Assembly: GCF_037963145.1 (NCBI RefSeq)
Contig: NZ_CP150144.1
Location: 4,216,001 to 4,280,000, forward strand
Origin: Oceanobacillus sp. FSL K6-2867
GTDB lineage: Bacteria; Bacillota; Bacilli; Bacillales; Amphibacillaceae
DNA: 64,000 bases
Reading direction: 5' to 3'
Shown here: one piece after another, positions 35,759-44,786 of the stretch
How the letters are laid out: every line of letters begins with the position of its first letter
How positions within the stretch are numbered: the first letter of the stretch is position 1
The notes under the pieces: model-generated
What the model was told of the DNA's origin: nothing
Seen by the model: only the letters and a program-made list of their open reading frames with translations
Databases searched by the model: none
Program-made: the position numbers and the translations under genes

Positions 35759-36859
35759 ATGCAAAAGACGATATTAGTAGCAGGTATTGGTTTAATTGGA
35801 GGTTCTCTAGCAAAAGGAATGGCACAATCAAGTGATAATCATGTAATCGGGTATGACCTTAATGAATCTTCGCTTAAGTTTGCTTGTTTAAATGGTATCA
35901 TTCACGAAGCAAGTACTAATTTTATAGAAGCAGCACAACGATCAGATTTTATTATACTGGCAGCTCCGATTTCGGAAACAATCGCATTGGTAAATCTACT
36001 CAAAACGGTTACCTTTAATCACAAGGTGATCATTTCTGATACAGCATCTGTAAAAGGAGCAATATTAAAAACAGCGAGTTCATTAAACAATAAGAATGTA
36101 ACATTCATAGGCGGTCATCCAATGGCTGGCTCACATAAAAGGGGTGTGCAAGCCGCAAAGTCACATTTATTTGAAAATGCGATTTATGTGCTTTCACCTA
36201 CGAACGGAAATCAACACAATGAGATCGAATCTTTGAAGAGCATCTTAGAACATACAAAAAGTAAATTTGTTGTTTTGAAGCCCAATGAACATGATGAAAT
36301 GACTGGGGTTGTTTCACACTTTCCCCACTTAATCGCTTCATCACTTGTCCATCAAGCAAAAAAATGGGAAAATACACATGCTTTCCTACCTAAGCTTGCA
36401 GCAGGAGGTTTTCGCGATATTACGAGAATTGCATCAAGTAACCCAGAGCTATGGCAGGATATTTTTTATCATAATCGGGATAAAATGTCCGTATTACTTC
36501 AAGAGTGGATTGAAGAAATGAAAAATTTAAAACAGCTTCTGGACCATGATCAAAAAGAGGAAATGATTACATATCTCAATAAAGCTAAGCTATATCGGGA
36601 TGGCCTGGCAGAATCAAAAAAAGGCGCAATCCCTGCCTTTTATGACTTATATGTTGATATCAGGGATCAGCCTGGTGCACTTGCTTCAGTTGTACAGATA
36701 CTTGCTCATGAGAAAATTAGTATTAAAAACATAGAAATTCTTGAAGTTCGTGAGGATATTACAGGTCATTTAAGATTGAGCTTTAGTTCAAAGAATGCTC
36801 AATTAGCAAGTTCCACCTTATTAGGGAATAAAGGTTATGAAACAATGGTTCAATATTAA
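35759..36859 (+). CDS. tyrA: Prephenate dehydrogenase with ACT domain
   Basis: 366 residues: NAD fold GIGLIGGSLAKGMAQ, catalytic GGHPMAGSHKRGVQAA and a helical dimerisation domain, then a C-terminal ACT domain from about 295 (YVDIRDQPGALASVVQILAH), as in B. subtilis TyrA, for feedback control. Makes 4-hydroxyphenylpyruvate for tyrosine. Confidence 0.94.
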   Translation: MQKTILVAGIGLIGGSLAKGMAQSSDNHVIGYDLNESSLKFACLNGIIHEASTNFIEAAQRSDFIILAAPISETIALVNLLKTVTFNHKVIISDTASVKGAILKTASSLNNKNVTFIGGHPMAGSHKRGVQAAKSHLFENAIYVLSPTNGNQHNEIESLKSILEHTKSKFVVLKPNEHDEMTGVVSHFPHLIASSLVHQAKKWENTHAFLPKLAAGGFRDITRIASSNPELWQDIFYHNRDKMSVLLQEWIEEMKNLKQLLDHDQKEEMITYLNKAKLYRDGLAESKKGAIPAFYDLYVDIRDQPGALASVVQILAHEKISIKNIEILEVREDITGHLRLSFSSKNAQLASSTLLGNKGYETMVQY

Positions 36860-36883
36860 TTTAAATATAACAAAGGACGTGAA

Positions 36884-38176
36884 ATGATCGTGAGCGAATG
36901 TACGTTACAGCCACTGAATAATCCGCTTTCTGGAGAAATTCTTGTTCCGGGAGATAAATCAATTTCTCATCGGGCAGTAATTTTTGGATCATTAGCAAGT
37001 GGAATAACTAAAATTACCCATTTCCTTGATGGAGAAGACTGCATGAGAACAGTAGAGGCTTTTCGAGAGATGGGTGTTTCTATCGATGTCCATGATACAA
37101 CATTAATTATTAGAAGCAAGGGTGCAAAAAGTTTAGCAGAACCAATCCGCCCTTTAGATTTCGGTAATTCAGGAACAACAACAAGGTTAATGCTTGGAAT
37201 CCTTGCGGGACTTCCTTTTTTTACAACAATTTATGGGGACGATTCACTTTCCAAGCGGCCAATGGACAGAGTAGTGAACCCACTGAGACAGATGGGGGCA
37301 ATAATTGATGGCAGACTAAATGGAAACCTGCTTCCTATAGCAGTTAGAGGCACAGCTATTAAAGGGATGCATTATACCTTGCCAGTTAAGAGTGCTCAAG
37401 TTAAATCGGCGATACTTCTTGCCGGATTATTTGCTGAAGGAGAAACAAAGGTAACGGAACCGATTCCAACTCGAAATCATACAGAGAATATGCTTAAAGC
37501 CTTTGGAGCAGATTTAACAACAAATGGAAACACAATTACCGTTACAAACAAGCAGGAATTAACGGGAACGGACGTACATGTTCCAGGAGACATTTCATCC
37601 GCTGCATTTTTCCTTGTGGCTTCTGCAATCGTTCCAGGCAGTGACGTTTTACTGAAAAACATGGGATTAAATCCGAGCAGAACCGGTATCATTGAAGTAT
37701 TAAATAAAATGGGTGCAAGAATTCAAATTGTAGCTGAACACTCGACAAGTGGAGAGGCGTTTGGAAATGTCCGGGTTGCTCACGGACCATTAAAAGGTAT
37801 CACAATCGAGGGAGAGATTATTCCTCGATTAATCGATGAAATTCCAGTGATAGCACTTTTGGCAACTCAGGCAGAAGGAACAACGGTAATTAAAAATGCA
37901 GAGGAATTAAGAGTAAAAGAAACAGATCGAATCAAAGCAATTGTAGACGTATTAACAACACTGGGTGCTGACATTACTGCAACTGACGATGGATTAATCA
38001 TAAAGGGGAAAACGCCATTAAATGGAGGCTATATAGCCTCCTATAATGATCATCGAATCGCAATGATGGGAGCAGTTGCCAGCCTCATAGCAGATAGTGA
38101 AGTGACAATCGATGATACTAGCTGCATTGCCATTTCATACCCAAATTTCTTCAAAGATTTAGAATCCATATCATAA
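36884..38176 (+). CDS. aroE: 3-Phosphoshikimate 1-carboxyvinyltransferase (EPSP synthase)
   Basis: 430 residues. PGDKSISHRAVIFGSLASG, LDFGNSGTTTRLMLGILAG and LRVKETDRIKAIVDVL are the diagnostic blocks, with DEIPVIALLATQA. The NSGTTTRLMLGILAG form is the class II (Gly-to-Ala type) variant common in Gram-positives, often less sensitive to glyphosate. Last gene of the operon; named aroE in Bacillus (aroA in E. coli). Confidence 0.94.
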   Translation: MIVSECTLQPLNNPLSGEILVPGDKSISHRAVIFGSLASGITKITHFLDGEDCMRTVEAFREMGVSIDVHDTTLIIRSKGAKSLAEPIRPLDFGNSGTTTRLMLGILAGLPFFTTIYGDDSLSKRPMDRVVNPLRQMGAIIDGRLNGNLLPIAVRGTAIKGMHYTLPVKSAQVKSAILLAGLFAEGETKVTEPIPTRNHTENMLKAFGADLTTNGNTITVTNKQELTGTDVHVPGDISSAAFFLVASAIVPGSDVLLKNMGLNPSRTGIIEVLNKMGARIQIVAEHSTSGEAFGNVRVAHGPLKGITIEGEIIPRLIDEIPVIALLATQAEGTTVIKNAEELRVKETDRIKAIVDVLTTLGADITATDDGLIIKGKTPLNGGYIASYNDHRIAMMGAVASLIADSEVTIDDTSCIAISYPNFFKDLESIS

Positions 38177-38177
38177 T

Positions 38178-38210
38178 TAAAGAGTCTGCTGTGGCAGGCT
38201 CTTTTCGTTT
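38178..38210 (+). terminator. Terminator of the aro operon
   Basis: AAAGAGTCTGC/GCAGGCTCTTT stem (one mismatch) with T-rich tail. Confidence 0.82.
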
Positions 38211-38382
38211 CATCGAAAATTCTTCATACTGACAATGGACAGCTATTTATAGAAAACAATCACATATATGTGCATTTCTGTTCAGTCATCTTCGCTTTTA
38301 TTGTATAATTGAACTAATTATTTATTGCATTATGCTACAATAGTTTATATTTATGTAAGTTTTTCGAAGAGAGGATGTCATT

Positions 38383-39648
38383 ATGGACACCATTATGGAA
38401 GCAGTACAATTAATTGAAAATAATCAAGCTGAAAGAGCGATCCAATTATTAGAGGATTACGTATCTAAAGCAAATGACGATGAAAAATATACGATTGCAG
38501 AGCTCTATAAACAATTGGGGCATTTGCAAGAAGCAAGGCATATTTTAGAAGATTTATTGAATCTATATCCTGATGAAAGCGATTTAAAAACTTCGCTTGC
38601 AGACATTTTCATTGAGCTCGAGGAAGATGAACCAGCAATAACGCTCCTAAATGAAATAGAAAAGGAAGATCCAGCATATATACAAGCGCTAATCCAATTA
38701 GCTGATTTATATCAAGCACAAGGTTTATTTGAGGTTTCTGAGCAAAAGCTATTAGCAGCAAAACAACTCGCACCAGGAGAGATTGTCATCGACTTTGCGC
38801 TTGGGGAATTATATTTCTCGATAGGAGAGTATCTGAAGGCAATTACTTATTATGAAAGGGTTAAGTCGAAGCGAGAGGAGGTTGGTCATATTTCATTAGA
38901 TGACAGACTTGCTGAATCCTATGCTGCCGCTGGGGAATATGAGAAATCATTAACCTATTTTAAAGAGGATGGCAATGAAAATGCTGATAAGCTATTTAAA
39001 TATGGCATTACAGCATATCAAGCAGATCGAAATGATATTGCGATCAATGCTTGGGAACATGTAATTGAAATGGATGAGTATTATCATACAGCTTATTACC
39101 AGCTTGCGATGGTCTATGAAAAGGAAGGGCTACTGGAGGATGCTTATAAGACTGCCAAAAAAGGGCTTGAAATGGATGAATACAATAAAGAATTATACTT
39201 CCTAACAGGTTCTATTGCACACCAGCTAGGACAGGATGATGAGAGTGAGAAATATATCCGTGAAGCAATTGCATTAGATCCAGATTACAAAGAAGCAATC
39301 CTGTTTTTAATTGAGTTATTTAAAAAGTCCGAAGCACATATAAATATTACAGACCTTATTACAGAGGTCCAGAAATCAGGTGCGGAAGACCCGCTTTATG
39401 ATTGGGAATTAGCACGTGCATTTAATGAAATTGAATCGTTTGATAATGCATTAAAAAGCTACCGTGATGCATATAATAACTTAAATCAAGATAGCGACTT
39501 CCTGAAGGAGTTTGGTTATTTTCTTACGGAAGACGGGAAAATCAATGAAGCAATACCTGTTTTTGAATCCTATATTCGATTACAGCCGTTAGACGAGGAA
39601 GTTGAAGCATACTTAGCACGATTAAAACAAACATATGAGTCAGAGTAG
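38383..39648 (+). CDS. ypiA: Tetratricopeptide repeat protein YpiA
   Basis: 421 residues of tandem TPR helices (for example AGEYEKSLTYFKEDG, YHTAYYQLAMVYEKEGLLEDA, KEAILFLIELFKKSE), strongly acidic, no signal peptide. Length and place after aroE match B. subtilis YpiA. A scaffold for protein contacts; partner unknown, though ypiB and ypiF follow conservedly. Confidence 0.87.
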   Translation: MDTIMEAVQLIENNQAERAIQLLEDYVSKANDDEKYTIAELYKQLGHLQEARHILEDLLNLYPDESDLKTSLADIFIELEEDEPAITLLNEIEKEDPAYIQALIQLADLYQAQGLFEVSEQKLLAAKQLAPGEIVIDFALGELYFSIGEYLKAITYYERVKSKREEVGHISLDDRLAESYAAAGEYEKSLTYFKEDGNENADKLFKYGITAYQADRNDIAINAWEHVIEMDEYYHTAYYQLAMVYEKEGLLEDAYKTAKKGLEMDEYNKELYFLTGSIAHQLGQDDESEKYIREAIALDPDYKEAILFLIELFKKSEAHINITDLITEVQKSGAEDPLYDWELARAFNEIESFDNALKSYRDAYNNLNQDSDFLKEFGYFLTEDGKINEAIPVFESYIRLQPLDEEVEAYLARLKQTYESE

Positions 39649-39715
39649 TAGTTTAGCAGCTAAGGTACCCACAAAAAGAACCTTGTTTTTAAAACGTTAA
39701 AGGGGGGTAAAACGG

Positions 39716-40270
39716 ATGATAACGCCTGTCACTGCCAAAGATAAAAAAAGTTTTATTCAATGGTTTTTAAATCATTACCGCCTCAAAAAACGAGAAAGCG
39801 TCTGGATCCTGAATTATTTAATCAATCATAGTGATTTATTAGCAAATGTGCATTTTGTCAGGGATGTGAAGTATTGTTCAAGAGGAATTTTAATGACAAG
39901 TCACTGCTCTGATGAAGTAGCGTTTCGCTTTTACAAGGATCACATTGTAACCACAGATGCAGAAAAATCTTTTCATGATATTCGGCTTAATCAGGATGAA
40001 TCTTTATATATACAGCTGAATTTTAAGAACTCCAATCAGAATTCTTACTATGCTTCTGTATTAGAAGAAAATCCATTTATACCAGTTGATTACTACATTA
40101 CAAATCAGGATAAGGATGTTGCTAATCAGCTATTAACTTATTCACTGCATCAGTATAAAAAAGAAAAAATACTTTCTGAAATTGATCATGCTTTGCAGAC
40201 GAAGGATCGGGAAAGGTTCTTATTGCTTACAAAGAAATTATCTGATTTAAAAAATCAACCTAAGCTTTAG
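39716..40270 (+). CDS. ypiB: YpiB family protein (UPF0302)
   Basis: 184 residues: KKSFIQWFLNHYRLKKRESVWILNYL at the N-terminus and a C-terminal IDHALQTKDRERFLLLTKKL helix, the UPF0302/IDEAL layout. Function unknown. SD GGGGGTAAAACGG. Conserved in Bacilli between ypiA and the qcr genes. Confidence 0.82.
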   Translation: MITPVTAKDKKSFIQWFLNHYRLKKRESVWILNYLINHSDLLANVHFVRDVKYCSRGILMTSHCSDEVAFRFYKDHIVTTDAEKSFHDIRLNQDESLYIQLNFKNSNQNSYYASVLEENPFIPVDYYITNQDKDVANQLLTYSLHQYKKEKILSEIDHALQTKDRERFLLLTKKLSDLKNQPKL

Positions 40271-40284
40271 GTTGATTTTTTTTG
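40249..40284 (+). terminator. Terminator of ypiB
   Basis: AAAATCAACCTAA/TTAGGTTGATTTT perfect stem, two-to-four-base loop, long T run; it includes the last ypiB codons. Confidence 0.88.
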
Positions 40285-40345
40285 TCTATATAAGATAAGA
40301 TTTATGAGTAGAACAAGCAAACAAATACAGAAAGGATGACAAACA

Positions 40346-40807
40346 GTGAAATGGAGAAAAGCAGATCTTCAAACATATTTTCAAAGTAAAGAATACATAG
40401 ATACAGTAATTGTTCCTTTGATTCCATTTGGAATTGCAAGTGATGTAGAAGCGGAAAAAGCAGCAATTCAGGCTGAAATGATAACCCTTCTTTCACATGA
40501 ATTAGAAAAAGAACTAACAGGAAGAATATTATTAGCCCCAATTTATTCATATTTAAAGTCAGCTGACCGACAAACTGAAATAGCACGCATGAATATGTGG
40601 TCGGCAGAAATGAAAGAGCAGCCTTTTAAGCATGTCTTTATGTTAACATTTGACCCAAGCTGGAAGAAATATGAGCAGGAGCTTGAGAGTACCCTGTTAT
40701 GGCTGCCAGCTGTACAGACAGGAGAGCTGAATTCAAAGGAAATGCAAAAGACCGTCCGGGAACAAGTTGGTCAAATGGTAGAGTTAATTCGTGCATACTG
40801 GCAATAA
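40346..40807 (+). CDS. ypiF: YpiF family protein (DUF2487)
   Basis: 153 residues from GTG 40346 with SD AGAAAGGA. N-terminal MKWRKADLQTYFQSKEYIDTVIVPLIPFG and a C-terminal WLPAVQTGELNSKEMQKTVREQ match DUF2487 proteins next to qcrABC in Bacilli. No transmembrane segment. A role near the cytochrome bc complex is only suggested by position. Confidence 0.8.
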   Translation: MKWRKADLQTYFQSKEYIDTVIVPLIPFGIASDVEAEKAAIQAEMITLLSHELEKELTGRILLAPIYSYLKSADRQTEIARMNMWSAEMKEQPFKHVFMLTFDPSWKKYEQELESTLLWLPAVQTGELNSKEMQKTVREQVGQMVELIRAYWQ

Positions 40808-40829
40808 TAGATAAACAGAAGAGCAAAAA

Positions 40830-40843
40830 CGAAAGCGCTTAGT
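40830..40843 (+). promoter_or_regulatory. Possible cre (CcpA) site upstream of qcrABC
   Basis: CGAAAGCGCTTAGT has the AAGCGCTT palindromic core of cre sites, with mismatches at the outer positions. It lies about 63 bases upstream of the qcr -35. B. subtilis qcrABC is repressed by glucose. Confidence 0.35.
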
Positions 40844-40905
40844 GTCTCAGTAATTAAGAAATTCTCGATAATATGTCAACTTTTGCTTGTGAATATTGTT
40901 TTATA

Positions 40906-40934
40906 TTGACCGAATAAAAAGATTGCGCTATCAT
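40906..40934 (+). promoter_or_regulatory. Sigma-A promoter of qcrABC
   Basis: TTGACC (40906-40911), 17 bases, TATCAT (40929-40934), about 67 bases upstream of qcrA. Confidence 0.55.
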
Positions 40935-41000
40935 GGTAGTGTCCTAGTAATCTGATTAAATTGATATTGTCCGTGATTAATGTAAAGAGGGGGGAAAATC

Positions 41001-41513
41001 ATGAGTGATGAAAAACAGCAAGTATCCCGAAGACAGTTTTTAAATTACACACTTACAGGGGTAGGCGGATTTATGGCAGCAGGGCTACTTATTTCTCCAA
41101 TAAGGATGGCCATTGATCCAGTATTAAAGGGTTCCTCTGCAGGCGACTTGGCTAACGTAGGTTTGGCAGTCGACGATATTACTTCAGAACCACAGCGTAT
41201 TGATTGGACGATTGACCAAGTAGATGGCTGGTATGAATCTGAAGTAAATCGTTCTGCATGGGTTTATCGAAATGAAAATGATGAAATTGTAGCTTTTTCC
41301 CCAGTATGTAAACATTTAGGTTGTGTTGTTTCGTGGGAAGGCAGTGATCAGCATCCAAATGAGTATTACTGCCCGTGTCATGATGGACGCTATTACAAGG
41401 ATGGTACCAATGTTCCAGGTACACCTCCATTAGCTCCTCTAGACGAATATGAGCAGGAAGTAAAAGATGGAATGCTATTCCTAGGCGAACCAAAACCAAG
41501 AGGGGAGGCGTAA
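41001..41513 (+). CDS. qcrA: Menaquinol-cytochrome c reductase Rieske subunit
   Basis: 170 residues. N-terminal SRRQFLNYTLTGVGGFMAAG resembles a Tat signal-anchor with twin Arg. The Rieske 2Fe-2S ligands are CKHLGC (about 102) and CPCHDG (about 124). Electron transfer from menaquinol on the outer face of the membrane. 6 bases before qcrB. Confidence 0.95.
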   Translation: MSDEKQQVSRRQFLNYTLTGVGGFMAAGLLISPIRMAIDPVLKGSSAGDLANVGLAVDDITSEPQRIDWTIDQVDGWYESEVNRSAWVYRNENDEIVAFSPVCKHLGCVVSWEGSDQHPNEYYCPCHDGRYYKDGTNVPGTPPLAPLDEYEQEVKDGMLFLGEPKPRGEA

Positions 41514-41519
41514 TGACGA

Positions 41520-42194
41520 ATGTTACAGAAGATATATGATTGGATTGATGATCGCATTGATATTACGCCAATATGGCGTGACATCGCAGATCATGAAGTG
41601 CCAGAACATGTTAACCCCGCTCATCATTTTTCAGCTTTTGTATATTGTTTTGGTGGTTTAACATTTTTTGTTGTGGTAATTCAAATTCTTTCTGGAATGT
41701 TTTTAACAATGTACTATGTTCCAGATATTGAAAATGCATGGAAGTCTGTTTATTATCTGCAAACTGAAGTAGCTCATGGACAGATTGTAAGGGGTATGCA
41801 CCATTGGGGTGCCAGTGTTGTAATTGTCATGCTATTATTACATACCTTACGTGTATTCTTCCAAGGCGCATATAAAAAACCCCGTGAACTTAACTGGATG
41901 GTCGGTGTATTAATTTTCTTTGTTATGCTCGGCTTAGGTTTTACTGGTTACTTATTGCCTTGGGATAATAAAGCATATTTCGCAACACAAGTTGGACTTG
42001 AAATAGCAGAGCAAGTTCCATTTATTGGACAAGAATTAAAAACTTTACTGGCTGGGGATGCAACCATTGTTGGTGCACAAACATTAACAAGATTCTTTGC
42101 AATCCATGTATTCTTCCTGCCAGGAGCATTATTTGCGCTATTAGCAATTCACTTTATTTTAATTCGTAGACAAGGTATATCCGGACCACTATAA
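41520..42194 (+). CDS. qcrB: Menaquinol-cytochrome c reductase cytochrome b subunit
   Basis: A 224-residue cytochrome b6-type protein with four membrane spans. Haem ligands in RGMHHWGASVVIVMLLLHTLRV and FFAIHVFFLPGALFALLAIHF; a conserved Cys in YCFGGL near residue 43 probably attaches the extra haem as in b6. Almost identical to B. subtilis QcrB. Operon with qcrA and qcrC. Confidence 0.95.
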   Translation: MLQKIYDWIDDRIDITPIWRDIADHEVPEHVNPAHHFSAFVYCFGGLTFFVVVIQILSGMFLTMYYVPDIENAWKSVYYLQTEVAHGQIVRGMHHWGASVVIVMLLLHTLRVFFQGAYKKPRELNWMVGVLIFFVMLGLGFTGYLLPWDNKAYFATQVGLEIAEQVPFIGQELKTLLAGDATIVGAQTLTRFFAIHVFFLPGALFALLAIHFILIRRQGISGPL

Positions 42195-42209
42195 AAAGGA
42201 GGGTAAGTG

Positions 42210-42983
42210 ATGCATAAGGGTAAAGGTATGAAGTTTGTCGGAGATTCCAGAATCTCGGCTGAAAGAAAACCTAATATACCGAAAGATTATTCTGAGTATC
42301 CTGGAAGAACAGAAGCATTTTGGCCCAACTTTTTATTAAAAGAATGGCTGGTTGGTGCAGTATTTTTAGTTGGATTTTTATGTTTAACATTGGCTCATCC
42401 ATCACCATTAGAGGGGATGGCCGATCCAACTGATGCGGCATATATACCTCTTCCAGATTGGTACTTTTTATTCCTTTATGAACTATTGAAATATAAATTT
42501 GCAGCCGGACCATATATTATTATGGGGATATTAGTTCTTCCCGGTCTTGCATTTGGTGCATTATTACTTGCGCCATTCTTAGATAACGGACCTGGGCGCA
42601 GACCCCATCAACGTCCTGTTGCAGTAGGCATGATGCTACTGGGATTAACTGCAGTTATTTGGTTAACCTATACTTCAGCAGCACATGTTGATTGGGAAGG
42701 TCGTGCAGAAGCGAACAAACCAGTTCCAGAAGCCGAAGTTACAATTGATGAAAGTCATCCAGGGTACGCAGCTTATGAAAACAGTTGTTTAGCATGCCAT
42801 GGTGCAGAATTAGAAGGTGGCGCAGGTCCATCCCTAGTAGGTATTGAACTTAGTGCTGAGGAAATAGCTACAATTGCTGTAGATGGAATCGGAGCTATGC
42901 CGCCAGATCAATTCCAAGGAACAGATGAAGAGTTAGAGCAATTAGCAGACTTTATCATTAGTGTAAATGAGTCAGCTGAATAA
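42210..42983 (+). CDS. qcrC: Menaquinol-cytochrome c reductase cytochrome b/c subunit
   Basis: 257 residues from ATG 42210, after AAAGGAGGG. The N-terminal half is subunit IV of a b6f-like complex (about three spans, PLPDWYFLFLYELLKYKF); the C-terminal third is a cytochrome c domain with CLACH (about residue 194) and a distal Met in GAMPPDQF. This b-c fusion is typical of Bacillus bc complexes. The terminator follows. Confidence 0.95.
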   Translation: MHKGKGMKFVGDSRISAERKPNIPKDYSEYPGRTEAFWPNFLLKEWLVGAVFLVGFLCLTLAHPSPLEGMADPTDAAYIPLPDWYFLFLYELLKYKFAAGPYIIMGILVLPGLAFGALLLAPFLDNGPGRRPHQRPVAVGMMLLGLTAVIWLTYTSAAHVDWEGRAEANKPVPEAEVTIDESHPGYAAYENSCLACHGAELEGGAGPSLVGIELSAEEIATIAVDGIGAMPPDQFQGTDEELEQLADFIISVNESAE

Positions 42984-42995
42984 ATGCTAATTAAT

Positions 42996-43033
42996 AAACA
43001 CCTTTACCATTTACATTGGTGAAGGTGTTTTTA
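42996..43033 (+). terminator. Terminator of qcrABC
   Basis: AAACACCTTTACCA pairs with TGGTGAAGGTGTTT (one mismatch), then T. Confidence 0.85.
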
Positions 43034-43060
43034 CATCAGTATGATGAAAGGATATGGAGC

Positions 43061-43633
43061 ATGATTAAATATATTTTACTGGACAAGCGATTTATTTTTT
43101 GTCTTTTTCTCGTTAATTTTCTCGGCACCCTTTATGGCTATTATTGGTATAAGGCTCAACTCACCATAACTCCAGGTATTTTTCTCATCTTCGTGCCAGA
43201 TAGTCCAACCGCAAGCCTGTTTTTCACTATATTTTTGTTATTCTTTCTTTTTGGCAGAAATATTCCATATGTAGAAGCAATTGCTATCGTCACATTGCTT
43301 AAGTATGGTACCTGGGCAGTTGTGATGAATCTTCTTACATTAATCATTGAAGGATCGTTAAGCTGGCAAGGCTATATGTTAATGGCATCTCATGCGGGAA
43401 TGGCAATTCAAGGACTATTATATGCTCCATTTTATAAAATCAAATTAAAGCATCTCGCAGTTGCTGCGATTTGGACATTACATAATGATATTATTGACTA
43501 TGTATTCGAAATGATGCCAATGTATTCTACGCTGACAAAGTATATGAATGAAATTGGTTATTTTACCTTCTGGTTAAGTATACTATGTATTGGCATCGCT
43601 TATTGGCTGACAATTCAAAAAAAACCATTGTAA
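43061..43633 (+). CDS. ypjA: DUF1405 membrane protein YpjA
   Basis: 190 residues from ATG 43061 (SD GAAAGGA). About six hydrophobic helices, with FLVNFLGTLYGYYWYKAQL near the N-terminus and AAIWTLHNDIIDYV. Matches DUF1405/YpjA, which follows qcrABC in Bacilli. Function unknown. A longer frame from 43016 would start inside the qcr terminator. Confidence 0.83.
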   Translation: MIKYILLDKRFIFCLFLVNFLGTLYGYYWYKAQLTITPGIFLIFVPDSPTASLFFTIFLLFFLFGRNIPYVEAIAIVTLLKYGTWAVVMNLLTLIIEGSLSWQGYMLMASHAGMAIQGLLYAPFYKIKLKHLAVAAIWTLHNDIIDYVFEMMPMYSTLTKYMNEIGYFTFWLSILCIGIAYWLTIQKKPL

Positions 43634-43702
43634 GTTAACTGTTATATACCGGGGTCTTTTCTCATACACTTCAAGTAATACTAAAATTATGAGGTGATCT
43701 CT

Positions 43703-43975
43703 ATGGTAAACAGATTAAAACTGATTGTTCGGATCACAGCTGCGGTACTCATAGGGATAGGGCTAAACATTTATTTCGGAGTTGCATGGATTGAAGCAAG
43801 TGTGGGGAATAATGAACATATCGTAGAAAAACAGTCGGGTATCACCCCATTAATTTGGGCAGCTATTATTATAGGCGGATGTATAACGCTTACATTATCC
43901 TATGTAAGCTGGAGAAAATATCGAGCAGAAGTAAAAGCAAAAGAAGCTCGCAATAAGGATAAATTAGTTGACTAA
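43703..43975 (+). CDS. Miniature YpjB-like sporulation protein
   Basis: 90 residues from ATG 43703 (SD GAGGTGAT). It has an N-terminal hydrophobic segment (LIVRITAAVLIGIGLNIYFGVAW), a short linker, then a second span with GITPLIWAAIIIGGCITLTLSYVSWRKYRAE and a basic tail. The second span resembles the C-terminus of YpjB (about 264 residues in B. subtilis), and the position after ypjA is right, but the extracellular middle of about 160 residues is missing. The frame is intact, so it may still be made. Confidence 0.6.
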   Translation: MVNRLKLIVRITAAVLIGIGLNIYFGVAWIEASVGNNEHIVEKQSGITPLIWAAIIIGGCITLTLSYVSWRKYRAEVKAKEARNKDKLVD

Positions 43976-43985
43976 TTTCTTAAAT

Positions 43986-44013
43986 TTGACTAAAATTGAC
44001 CTTAGAGTACAAT
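43986..44013 (+). promoter_or_regulatory. Sigma-A promoter of the zinc metallopeptidase gene
   Basis: TTGACT (43986-43991), 16 bases, TACAAT (44008-44013), with the start codon about 26 bases downstream. Confidence 0.5.
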
Positions 44014-44038
44014 TTAAACTTCTAATGGAGGAATGCAA

Positions 44039-44719
44039 ATGGGTTTTGGAAGTTACTTAATTTACCTTGCCATACTAATGATCGTACCATTATGGGCACA
44101 ATCAAGGGTAAAAAGCACATACAAAAAGTATTCAAAACAGCCAACATCATCTGCAATGACGGGTGCTGAAGTTGCCCGCAAAATTCTAGATGATAATGGA
44201 CTATACGATGTTCAAATCGGACGAACAAAAGGAACACTTACTGACCACTATGATCCCCGGAACAAAGTAATTAAACTTTCTGAAGGAATCTACGATGGAC
44301 GCTCCATGGCTTCCTCTGCAGTAGCAGCCCATGAAGTAGGACATGCTATTCAAGATCAGCAGGAGTATGCATTTTTGAAGTTTAGAAGCGCATTAGTGCC
44401 GGTAGCAAATTTTGGTTCTAATATTTCACTTTTCCTGATTCTGGGCGGGATGTTATTAAATATGATGGATTTACTACTATTTGGTATCATTTTTATGTCC
44501 GCAGCAGTATTATTCCAGCTTGTTACACTTCCAGTAGAGTTTGATGCATCCAACCGCGCGATGGGACAATTGGTTTCTTCCGGTGTTATTCGAAATAATG
44601 AAGAACGTGAGACGAAGAAAGTTCTTAACGCAGCAGCATTAACATATGTGGCAGCAGCACTTGTAGCTGTTGCAGAACTCGTGAGGTTCATATTGATTTA
44701 TCTTGCTAACAGGGAATAG
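44039..44719 (+). CDS. Membrane zinc metallopeptidase (YugP family)
   Basis: 226 residues from ATG 44039 (TGGAGGA 7 bases upstream; ATG 44033 is too close). N-terminal helix, then the zinc motif SAVAAHEVGHAIQDQ (about residue 103, HExxH), two to three further hydrophobic segments and FDASNRAMGQL. Belongs to the neutral zinc metallopeptidase 2 family (YugP in B. subtilis). Substrate unknown. Confidence 0.85.
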   Translation: MGFGSYLIYLAILMIVPLWAQSRVKSTYKKYSKQPTSSAMTGAEVARKILDDNGLYDVQIGRTKGTLTDHYDPRNKVIKLSEGIYDGRSMASSAVAAHEVGHAIQDQQEYAFLKFRSALVPVANFGSNISLFLILGGMLLNMMDLLLFGIIFMSAAVLFQLVTLPVEFDASNRAMGQLVSSGVIRNNEERETKKVLNAAALTYVAAALVAVAELVRFILIYLANRE

Positions 44720-44747
44720 TAAAGTGGTATTTTGTAAAATAGATCGT

Positions 44748-44782
44748 AAAAGAGGATGGCATAATTGCCATCCTCTTTTTGT
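44748..44782. terminator. Bidirectional terminator between metallopeptidase gene and ypjC
   Basis: AAAAGAGGATGGCA pairs perfectly with TGCCATCCTCTTTT, flanked by A and T runs; the two genes converge here. Confidence 0.88.
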
Positions 44783-44786
44783 CTAT

